Assembly (NCBI GenBank): GCA_024231375.1
Contig: JAAEQP010001816.1
Coordinates: forward strand, 1 to 7,217
Origin: a bacterium
GTDB lineage: Bacteria; Hydrogenedentota; Hydrogenedentia; Hydrogenedentiales; SLHB01
Direction: 5' to 3'
Length of the DNA stretch: 7,217 nucleotides
The position numbers were made by a program, and so were the translations under genes. Numbering within the stretch: position 1 is the stretch's first letter; each line of letters begins with the position of its first letter. Of this stretch, positions 1 to 5,409 are shown piece after piece. The notes beneath the pieces are model-generated. The model was not told the origin of the DNA, did not search any database, and was given only the letters and a program-made list of their open reading frames with translations.

Positions 1-221
1 CCCGAGTCGGTACTGGCGTTGCTGTTCAGCAACGCGGGGTCGGACCAGGACGACCCGAAGTCCAACGAAGTGGACACAAAGATGTCGTTGTCTGTTCCCG
101 CACTGAGCAGGTCTTCTTGCGAGTGCCACACCGCGACCACATTGCCCGCACCGTCGGCGGCGAGTTTAGCGCTGTAGTCGCCCCCGGAATCGGTTGCCGC
201 ATTGGTGTTCAGGGCTGCCGT
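1..221 (-). repeat. Start of a second Asp-box array, cut by window edge
   Basis: Residues 1069-1141 resume the same repeat as at 666-1907: ALNTNAATDSG, then AADGAGNVVAVW, then SAGTDNDIFVS, then SLDFGSSW, followed by the beginning of a further unit (ALLNSNASTDS) that runs off the edge. The Asp-box here has Ser in place of the usual Thr and Leu and Phe at variable positions. A plus-strand aagatgtc mark lies at 79. Its presence after the calcium segment shows that the protein carries at least two Asp-box arrays. How many more units follow cannot be seen. Confidence 0.8.
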
Positions 222-3200
222 TGCGCCCCAGATGGAGGACGGATCACTCGTGTCATCGTAGGGGTCAGTGCCTGTCACCGCTTCTTCTTCGTCCGACGCG
301 CCATCGCCGTCGGAATCGAGGTCCAGGTAGTTGGGCGTCCCGTCGAGGTCCGTATCGGCGGCGCCTTCGTCCGCATCCAGGATACCGTCCCCGTCGCTGT
401 CGTGTGAGAGGTCGTGGGTGATCGTGATCTCGGTCGGATCACTCTCGTTTCCTTCCCCGTCGACGGCAATCACCGTCAACGAACTGACCGTCGAGAGGTC
501 CAACACAATGCTCCACTGGCCATTGACCAACTGGTCTACAGCGGTGCCGTTCACGAGCACATCAACAACATCGACACCAACCGTGCCTTGGAGTTCGAAG
601 GACGTGATACCCACCGTGAAATCCTGGCCGCTGTTGGTCGTGATGACGGGCGGCGTCGGCGGCGCCTGATCGAGCCTGAACCGGGTCACAAAGATGTCGT
701 GGTCCGTACCCGCGCCCCGGTAGTCCTCACTCGATCCCCATGTGGCGACCCAGATGCCTGCGCCATCCGACAGGATATGGGGCATAACAACCACCTTCGA
801 TGTGGGCGTTTCGTAGTCGGTCAACACCACCGGTTCGGTCCACGTTGCCCCGCCATCCGTCGACGATGACATCAGGATGTCTACCGTGTCGAACATGATC
901 AAATCTTCCTGGGTCCGCCACAAGGCGACCCAGTTGCCCGCGCCATCCGCCGAGATGTCGACTTCTTTGTTGCACGCCAATCCAACGGTGAGGCTACTAT
1001 TCAGCAAGGCCGGCGCAGTCCACGTCGCTCCGGCGTCCGTTGATGTTGACACGACCATATGCGGCTGTCTGACATCTCCGCGTTCCCACGCTGCGACCCA
1101 GTTGCCCACGCCGTCTGTCATCACGTGAGGATGGGTGTCACTTTCGGAATCGGTGGCTGCGTCGGTGTTGAGCAACGCCGGGGCCGTCCACGTTACGCCT
1201 GCGTCCGTCGAACGCGACATGAAGATGTCCCCGTCTGTGCCCGCGCCGGAAAGGTCCTCATACGAACACCACACAGTGACCCAGTTGCCCGCGCCGTCCG
1301 TCGTGATCCGGGGCGCATAGTCTCCCGAGGAATCGGTGGTTGCGGTGGTGTTCAGGGGTACCGAGGCCGTCCACGTCGCGCCGTTGTCCGTCGAACGCGA
1401 CACCAAGATGTCCCGGTCCGTGCCGGCGCCAGAGAAGTTTTCACTCGACTCCCATACAGCAATCCAGTTGCCTGCACCATCGGTCGCGATCTCGGGATAG
1501 AAATCCTCCTCGAACCACCCCGTGGCGTTGCTGTCGAGCAAGGCCGGCGCCGTCCACGTCGCGCCGTTGTCCGTCGAACGGGCCACGAAGATGTCGTCGT
1601 CCGAACCCGCCCCGGAAAGATCTTCCTCCGACTGCCACACCACGACCCAGTTGCCCGCTTCATCGGTGGCAACCTTGGGGCTCCACTCGCCGCCGGAATC
1701 GGTGGTCGCGTTGGCGTTCAACAACGCAGGAGCCGTCCAACTAACTCCGTTGTCAGCCGAGCAGGCCACGAAGATGTCGTTGTCCGTGCCCGCGCCAGAA
1801 AGGTCTTCGTTCGAGTTCCAGACCGCGACCCAGTTCCCCTTCTCGTCCGTCGCAAGAAAAGCCTGAGCGTCCATTCCCGAATCCGTCGTGGCGTTGGTGT
1901 TCAGGTGTTTGACTTGACCCAATGCGCCCAGCTTCTGCACATAGATGTCACAGTCCCCCGCTGAGGTCAGGTTCGTCGTTCCCACGCCGGGGTCGAAGTC
2001 CGCTGTCTCGTAGAAACGGCCGGTCGCGTAGACGTTGCCAACACTGTCTACCGCAACGGAGTAGCCGTAATTGTAACCCGATCCGGCTATCTGTTTGGCC
2101 CAAACGAAGGCACCCGACGCATCCAACTTCTGAACGAAGATGTCATCACCATTCGCCGAGGTCAACTCGGCCACGCTTGTGCTTGGGTCAAAATCAACTG
2201 TGTGCCGGAATGGTCCGGTCGTGTAGACGCTGCCGACGCTGTCTACCGCCAGGCCCACTCCATTGTCCGACGACGGGCCTCCCATCTGTTTCACCCACAC
2301 GAGTGCACCCGACGCATCCAGCTTCTGAACGAAGATGTCCTCTGAACCCGCCGAGGTCAGATTCGTTGTGCCCGCGCTTGGGTCGAAGTCTACGGTCTCC
2401 TGAAACCACCCAGTCGTGTAGACATTGCCCGTACTGTCAACCGCAACGGAGAGGCCGTATTCAAATCGGGGTCCACTCATTTGTTTGGCCCATACGAGTG
2501 CACCCGATGCGTCCAACTTCTGAACGAAGATGTCAGTGTCCCCCGCTGATGTCAGATTTGTCGTCCCCGCGCCCGGGTCGAAGTCCGCTGTAGCTTGGAA
2601 TGTGCCTGTCGCGTAGACGTTGCCCGCGTTGTCTACCGCAACGGATGTGCCACCGTCGGAGCTGGGTCCGCCCATACGGTTCGCCCATACGAGCGCTCCC
2701 GATGCATCCAGCTTCTGAACGAAGATGTCACGGCTTCCCGCCGAGTTCAGATAGGTTGTCCCCGGACCCGGGTCGAAATCGGCCCCACTGCCCTCAAAAA
2801 ACCCGGCCGTGTAGACGTTGCCCGCGTTGTCGACCGCCACGGACATTCCGTAGTCGGTACTCGACCCACCCATCTGCCTGGCCCATACGAGCGCTCCCGA
2901 TGCGTCCAGCTTCTGAACGAAGATGTCGCTAGCACTCGCTGTCAGATTGGCCGTGCCCGTGCCTGGGTCAAAATCCACTGTGCCCTGGAAGCGCCCGGTC
3001 GTGTAGACGTTGCCCGCGCTGTCTACCGCAACACACCTGCCCTCGTCGGCATCCGACGCACCCATCTGCTTCGCCCATACCAACGCACCCGACGCATCCT
3101 GCTTCTGAATGAAGATGTCTCTTGAACCCATCGAAGTCAGATTGGCCGTGCCCGTGCCCGGGTCAAAGTCCGCCGTGTCCTCGAAGTGGCCGGTCGTGTA

Positions 3201-3425
3201 GACGTTGCCCTCGCTGTCTACCGCAACGGACTGGCACACGTCGACACTTGAACCGCCCATCCGAGCGGCCCACTCGAACTCAACATCTTCCGCGTGTGCG
3301 GCCCCGGCACATGCGAAGAGGCAACAGGCGAGTACGACTGCGGAGCACGCAGCGATGGTGTGGAAGTGTCCCTTCTTTGCTTGGTGGCTCAAACTCACGT
3401 GATGGCTTACTGTTCTCTGCTTCAC
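1..3425 (-). CDS. Giant exported SBBP / Asp-box repeat protein, 3' end outside window
   Basis: A single open frame of 1141 codons with no stop runs off the left edge. I start it at the GTG at 3425: AAGGAG lies 9 bases upstream and an in-frame TAG overlaps that region (3432-3434). Residues 1-45 form a signal peptide with a basic N-region, a hydrophobic core at about 24-44 and a likely signal peptidase I cut after Ala-His-Ala (45). Seven SBBP-type repeats follow at 52-505, then seven Asp-box-like repeats at 507-920, an Ig-like linker at 921-1006, three aspartate-rich calcium loops at 1009-1042, and a second Asp-box array from about 1069. Repeats of these kinds usually form beta-propeller blades, and such proteins are exported and often surface-bound. 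No catalytic motif is visible, so enzymatic activity is unsupported. Adhesion, binding or a structural surface role is inference. The frame keeps repeat register throughout, so I see no frameshift. The C-terminal anchor or sorting signal lies beyond the window. Confidence 0.93.
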   Translation of the reverse strand, partial: MKQRTVSHHVSLSHQAKKGHFHTIAACSAVVLACCLFACAGAAHAEDVEFEWAARMGGSSVDVCQSVAVDSEGNVYTTGHFEDTADFDPGTGTANLTSMGSRDIFIQKQDASGALVWAKQMGASDADEGRCVAVDSAGNVYTTGRFQGTVDFDPGTGTANLTASASDIFVQKLDASGALVWARQMGGSSTDYGMSVAVDNAGNVYTAGFFEGSGADFDPGPGTTYLNSAGSRDIFVQKLDASGALVWANRMGGPSSDGGTSVAVDNAGNVYATGTFQATADFDPGAGTTNLTSAGDTDIFVQKLDASGALVWAKQMSGPRFEYGLSVAVDSTGNVYTTGWFQETVDFDPSAGTTNLTSAGSEDIFVQKLDASGALVWVKQMGGPSSDNGVGLAVDSVGSVYTTGPFRHTVDFDPSTSVAELTSANGDDIFVQKLDASGAFVWAKQIAGSGYNYGYSVAVDSVGNVYATGRFYETADFDPGVGTTNLTSAGDCDIYVQKLGALGQVKHLNTNATTDSGMDAQAFLATDEKGNWVAVWNSNEDLSGAGTDNDIFVACSADNGVSWTAPALLNANATTDSGGEWSPKVATDEAGNWVVVWQSEEDLSGAGSDDDIFVARSTDNGATWTAPALLDSNATGWFEEDFYPEIATDGAGNWIAVWESSENFSGAGTDRDILVSRSTDNGATWTASVPLNTTATTDSSGDYAPRITTDGAGNWVTVWCSYEDLSGAGTDGDIFMSRSTDAGVTWTAPALLNTDAATDSESDTHPHVMTDGVGNWVAAWERGDVRQPHMVVSTSTDAGATWTAPALLNSSLTVGLACNKEVDISADGAGNWVALWRTQEDLIMFDTVDILMSSSTDGGATWTEPVVLTDYETPTSKVVVMPHILSDGAGIWVATWGSSEDYRGAGTDHDIFVTRFRLDQAPPTPPVITTNSGQDFTVGITSFELQGTVGVDVVDVLVNGTAVDQLVNGQWSIVLDLSTVSSLTVIAVDGEGNESDPTEITITHDLSHDSDGDGILDADEGAADTDLDGTPNYLDLDSDGDGASDEEEAVTGTDPYDDTSDPSSIWGATAALNTNAATDSGGDYSAKLAADGAGNVVAVWHSQEDLLSAGTDNDIFVSTSLDFGSSWSDPALLNSNASTDS
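282..407 (-). other. Thrombospondin type 3 calcium-binding segment
   Basis: Residues 1007-1048 contain three closely spaced aspartate loops: DSDGDG at 1009-1014, DTDLDG at 1024-1029 and DSDGDG at 1037-1042. The second and third are separated by the TPNYLDL spacer typical of thrombospondin type 3 repeats. The segment continues into an acidic tail that includes GTDPYDD. Each loop presents Asp side chains in the EF-hand-like DxDxDG pattern, so calcium binding and calcium-dependent rigidity outside the cell are expected from the family. It sits between the Ig-like linker and the second Asp-box array. Confidence 0.82.
408..665 (-). other. Ig-like linker domain of the giant protein
   Basis: Residues 921-1006 start with a Pro-rich hinge (APPTPPVITT) and continue as alternating hydrophobic strands: FELQGTV, VDVLVNG, WSIVLDL, SSLTVIAVDGEGNES and ITITHDL. 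The pattern of a short VNG turn, then a W-S-I-V strand, then a final A-V-D-x-x-G-N strand resembles bacterial Ig-like domains that space repeats in secreted proteins. It separates the first Asp-box array from the calcium-binding segment. Assignment is by strand pattern only. Confidence 0.55.
666..1907 (-). repeat. Seven tandem Asp-box (BNR-like) repeats
   Basis: Residues 507-920 form seven units of 61, 61, 61, 61, 56, 60 and about 54 residues. A typical unit reads LLNTNATTDSG, then ATDGAGNWVAVW, then EDLSGAGTDxDIFVSRSTDNGATWTAPA. The segment STDNGATW fits the classical Asp-box SxDxGxTW in units 2 to 6; unit 1 has Ser for the Thr (SADNGVSW). Unit 7 lacks the Asp-box and runs instead into a Pro-rich linker. 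Unit 5 is shortened by five residues in the middle. Plus-strand aagatgtc marks at 1222, 1405, 1588 and 1771 are spaced exactly 183 bp. Asp-boxes are structural turns between beta-strands in propellers of sialidases and many non-enzymes. No sialidase catalytic arginine triad can be assigned here. Confidence 0.85.
1911..3272 (-). repeat. Seven tandem SBBP-type beta-propeller repeats
   Basis: Residues 52-505 of the giant protein divide into seven units of 65, 64, 66, 65, 65, 65 and 64 residues, each opening with Trp. The consensus runs WAKQMGG, then SVAVDSxGNVYTTG, then DFDPGxGTxNLTS, then DIFVQKLDASGALV. This matches my recollection of the SBBP (beta-propeller repeat) family. At DNA level the plus-strand 18-mer cttctgaacgaagatgtc occurs identically at 2127, 2322, 2517, 2712 and 2910, with one change at 3102 and three at 1932. 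Spacing is 195, 195, 195, 195, 198 and 192 bp. Seven units suggest one complete seven-bladed propeller. The last unit is the most diverged, ending in LGALGQV instead of LDASGALV. Confidence 0.88.
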
Positions 3426-3434
3426 TGCCCACTA

Positions 3435-3440
3435 CTCCTT
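3435..3440 (-). promoter_or_regulatory. Ribosome binding site of the giant repeat gene
   Basis: On the minus strand AAGGAG is followed by nine bases and then GTG at 3425. This site decides the start: the next in-frame GTG (3398) has no Shine-Dalgarno match, and starting there would remove part of the basic N-region of the signal peptide. Confidence 0.75.
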
Positions 3441-3467
3441 GATTACCGCGATCCGTGGAGATCACGC

Positions 3468-3487
3468 CCCAAGCTTGGGAGTCCCAA
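3468..3487. repeat. Overlapping palindromes in leader of giant gene
   Basis: The 12-base perfect palindrome cccaagcttggg (3468-3479) overlaps a second dyad ttgggagtcccaa (3475-3487). The central TTGGG arm can therefore pair with either flanking CCCAA arm. The arms lie 43 to 62 bases upstream of the GTG start, inside the probable 5' leader. Stems are only five to six base pairs. This could be a small operator or a weak switchable leader structure, and it may also be chance. Confidence 0.35.
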
Positions 3488-3662
3488 ATCCATCGTCGCC
3501 GCTATCCGATGCCCGCCGTTCAATTGCTGAACACGGGCTCCATTCCGAGATATCCAAGTTGTGCATCGTCGGGCGAGGGCGGGCCACCGAGGTCTCGAAC
3601 ACAGCGGTCCCCTCCGCCTCATCAAGACAGGTTTGTTTCAGCGCCCAGGCGATGGGACGTTT

Positions 3663-3692
3663 GTGGTTGAACCACTGCGAGGCGCAGCGGTT
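3663..3692 (-). repeat. Three-arm inverted repeat between phosphoesterase and giant gene
   Basis: Plus-strand GTGGTT (3663-3668), AACCACTGCG (3670-3679) and CGCAGCGGTT (3683-3692) form competing pairs: the middle arm can pair with the left arm or with the right arm. In a minus-strand transcript the right pairing makes a 10-bp stem with one G-U wobble and a three-base loop. No T-run follows, so it is not a standard intrinsic terminator. Confidence 0.4.
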
Positions 3693-3914
3693 CTCGGACA
3701 CGTTGCACGCCCCCGGTGAATCTGCGGGTACTTTCTGCGAGATCCTTCCCCCGTTCCTGGGTACCACGCGACCTGCTCGCAACCCAGGGACAGACAGCGT
3801 AGCACACGTGCTGCCACTGCTCAAAGAGCTAATTCTGAGTCGCGCACTCGCGGCCGATTGCTCCCGCCACCTGTTGTCGCCAACCCCACGGGCGCCACCC
3901 CATGTCCGGCGCGA

Positions 3915-5123
3915 CTACCGCTTCGTCTTGAGACTGATCTCCTTGACCTCTTCGCCGTCGTCTCTCGTCATGACGAGACGCAGCTCTTTTCGCGTAGCCT
4001 CGCAACGCATGACGGTCGCACTCCCCGCCTTGCTGCCACCGCCAATGACCACGGGACAATTAAGCGGATCGGGCGCTTTGCGCAGGGTGGCGTAGCGGTG
4101 CGTGTGCGCGGCCAGATGGAGATCGATCTCGGCCTTCTTCAGGAGGTCTCCCCACAGCTCAAAGCATTCCGCTTGGGTGAACCGGTCGCCGAGCAGGGGG
4201 ATGTGGGTGACGAGGACCCGGAAGGGCGCAGTCTGAAAGGCCTCGGTCTCGATCTCCTCCGCCAGCCAGGCCCGTTGCGCTTCCCGGTAGGGGCGAAACT
4301 TCACGAGTCCGCCGTATTCGGCATGGTCGTCCGGTTTGTCCTCGCCCAGGTCCATGATGAGAAATCGGACGGGGCCGTAGCTGAAGGCATGGTAGAACTC
4401 ACCGTTGGGGCTCGCGACGTACTCGTGCAACTGGCGCGCGAACCGGCCTCGTCCGTCGTGGTTGCCGCGCACGTAGACGTAGGGCGTCTCGGCGGCAAAC
4501 ATCTCGGCGAAAGGCTCTATGGCGCGGCGCACCAACTGCATCTCGTTGTCCATGTGGCCGACTACGTCGCCGTTGAGGAGAACCAGATCGTAGGGATCGT
4601 CTCGGACCAGCGTATGGAGCCTCTGGAAGAGAGGAATGTTCTGGTGAATGTCATTGAACACCAGGAACGCGACCCGTTTCTGCCCGTCCCGCGGGGTGGT
4701 GAATGTGTGGGTGGCGCTGTGTTTCGTCTCGCCGAACTTGACACTGTAGGCACTGAACTGGGTGATCGCCTTCGCAGCAACCCGGTAGGTGTACTTGGTG
4801 CCGGGTTCCAGGTTCTCGAGCGTGATTTTATGTACATGGTCGTCGGCGTCGATGAGCCCATCCTGCGCTGAGGTCGCCTTCATATCGAGGTCGTCCCCTT
4901 TGCCGTATTCCACCCACCCCAGAGAATCCCGCTTGTTCATCAACCAGATGACGGTCATCGAGGTGGGACTGGGAGCTTGCAGATAGGGTCCGACCGCGAT
5001 GTCGAAGGGATCGTCCTCAGTTACGACGGTGAATGGCTCTTGCGCCATGGCGGGTGCAGACAACAGGGCACATGCCGCGACGGCGCCGATGAGGATTTGG
5101 AGGGGAATGGTGGGGTTGCGCAC
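3915..5123 (-). CDS. Exported metallophosphoesterase with purple acid phosphatase-like N-terminal domain
   Basis: The 402-residue product starts at a GTG (5123) chosen because AAGGAG lies nine bases upstream and a signal peptide follows at once: hydrophobic residues 10-24 and a cut near Ala-Met-Ala (25-27). Residues about 40-143 resemble the fibronectin-III-like N-terminal domain of purple acid phosphatases (GPYLQAPSPTSMTVIW, LEPGTKYTYRV). Residues 150-345 are a calcineurin-like phosphoesterase with all metal motifs: Asp158-x-His160, Gly185-Asp186, GNHD at 220-223, His307 in THIP, and His340-x-His342. It should hydrolyse phosphomonoesters or diesters outside the cytoplasm with a dinuclear metal centre; the substrate is unknown. 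Two deviations matter. Motif I is DxH rather than DxG, and Gly189 stands where purple acid phosphatases have the metal-ligating Tyr of GDxxY, so it is probably not purple. GHxH is AHTH. It lies 286 bp downstream of the vWA gene, same strand. The frame is also open up to 5294, but that extension has no export signal. Confidence 0.93.
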   Translation of the reverse strand: MRNPTIPLQILIGAVAACALLSAPAMAQEPFTVVTEDDPFDIAVGPYLQAPSPTSMTVIWLMNKRDSLGWVEYGKGDDLDMKATSAQDGLIDADDHVHKITLENLEPGTKYTYRVAAKAITQFSAYSVKFGETKHSATHTFTTPRDGQKRVAFLVFNDIHQNIPLFQRLHTLVRDDPYDLVLLNGDVVGHMDNEMQLVRRAIEPFAEMFAAETPYVYVRGNHDGRGRFARQLHEYVASPNGEFYHAFSYGPVRFLIMDLGEDKPDDHAEYGGLVKFRPYREAQRAWLAEEIETEAFQTAPFRVLVTHIPLLGDRFTQAECFELWGDLLKKAEIDLHLAAHTHRYATLRKAPDPLNCPVVIGGGSKAGSATVMRCEATRKELRLVMTRDDGEEVKEISLKTKR

Positions 5124-5132
5124 AGGTGCTGG

Positions 5133-5138
5133 CTCCTT
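5133..5138 (-). promoter_or_regulatory. Ribosome binding site of the phosphoesterase
   Basis: On the minus strand AAGGAG is followed by nine bases and the GTG at 5123. It fixes the start immediately before the signal peptide and excludes the 57-codon extension of the same frame. The motif, spacing and GTG start are the same as for the giant repeat gene. Confidence 0.75.
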
Positions 5139-5209
5139 CTGGTTCGGTCGAACGCGCCGATGCCGGGTCTTCGCCCATTGCGGCACAATGCAATGGACTG
5201 CTCCGACAA

Positions 5210-5238
5210 ATCGTATCGGGCGCGTCCCGAAATCGCAA
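5210..5238 (-). promoter_or_regulatory. Possible sigma70-type promoter for the phosphoesterase
   Basis: On the minus strand TTGCGA (5233-5238) is followed by a 17-base spacer and TACGAT (5210-5215). Each hexamer matches four of six consensus positions at optimal spacing. It lies 86 bases upstream of the GTG start. This is the best pair I found in the gap, but such matches arise by chance. Confidence 0.35.
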
Positions 5239-5286
5239 GAACGCCGTGCATTGGGAGAGGGGCTTGCCCGGTACTCGGCGGCCCAT

Positions 5287-5313
5287 TCTGCCACAACGTG
5301 CGGATGTGGCAGA
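5287..5313. repeat. Nine-bp perfect inverted repeat between vWA gene and phosphoesterase
   Basis: TCTGCCACA (5287-5295) and TGTGGCAGA (5305-5313) are perfect reverse complements around a nine-base spacer. The dyad lies downstream of the vWA stop and about 50 bases upstream of the possible -35 hexamer. No T-tract follows on either strand, so an operator for a dimeric regulator or an RNA stem is more likely than an intrinsic terminator. Confidence 0.5.
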
Positions 5314-5384
5314 GCTATCCCGAGGGCCCCAACCCGGTCAGCAAGGCGCGGTTGTGAGTGGCTGAGGCTTGACCGTGGTCAGTT

Positions 5385-5400
5385 CCGGATGCCCCTCCGG
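5385..5400 (-). terminator. Weak hairpin just after the vWA stop codon
   Basis: CCGGA and TCCGG arms around a six-base loop lie 10 bases past the TAG of the vWA gene on the minus strand. A second small dyad (5370-5381, TGACC and GGTCA arms) follows. Neither has a T-run, so termination here is doubtful. Confidence 0.2.
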
Positions 5401-5409
5401 CGCACCCCT

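Larger units (their letters stand above)
3441..3914. other. Intergenic stretch without a convincing gene
   Basis: This stretch separates the phosphoesterase stop from the giant gene. Small frames exist in it, the longest a 120-codon minus-strand frame from a TTG at 3824 to 3462. None has a Shine-Dalgarno site, an export signal or recognisable family character. I found no good -35/-10 pair for the giant gene. Two sets of overlapping inverted repeats are the only structure noted (3468-3487 and 3663-3692). No canonical terminator with a T-tract follows the phosphoesterase stop. Confidence 0.6.

Noticed and set aside
666..1907. Sialidase assignment from the Asp-boxes
   Set aside because: Asp-boxes occur in many non-enzymatic propellers, and no catalytic arginine triad or Tyr/Glu pair could be identified.
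1059..1964. Plus-strand frame of 301 codons with regular Arg-rich repeats
   Set aside because: Its repeats are the antisense image of the Asp-box array, and the minus-strand reading gives recognisable domains in constant register.
1922..3125. Plus-strand frames rich in Arg, Pro, Ser and Cys
   Set aside because: They mirror the SBBP array and have low-complexity composition and no ribosome binding site.
1911..3272. Regular repeats suggesting a CRISPR array or tandem non-coding repeat
   Set aside because: The period of about 195 bp is far too long for CRISPR, and the whole unit is coding with a protein-level repeat.
3288..3360. Lipoprotein signal in the giant protein (Cys residues in the hydrophobic core)
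   Set aside because: The candidate residues before each Cys fit the lipobox poorly, while a good signal peptidase I site (Ala-His-Ala then Glu-Asp) follows.
3462..3824. Minus-strand frame of 120 codons in the gap
   Set aside because: It has a TTG start, no Shine-Dalgarno match and no family resemblance. A real small gene cannot be excluded, but nothing supports it.
3858..4871. Plus-strand frame of 337 codons
   Set aside because: It is antisense to the phosphoesterase, whose metal motifs are all intact on the minus strand.
5124..5294. Upstream extension of the phosphoesterase frame by 57 codons
   Set aside because: The extension contains the ribosome binding site and possible promoter of the shorter form and would bury the signal peptide inside the protein.
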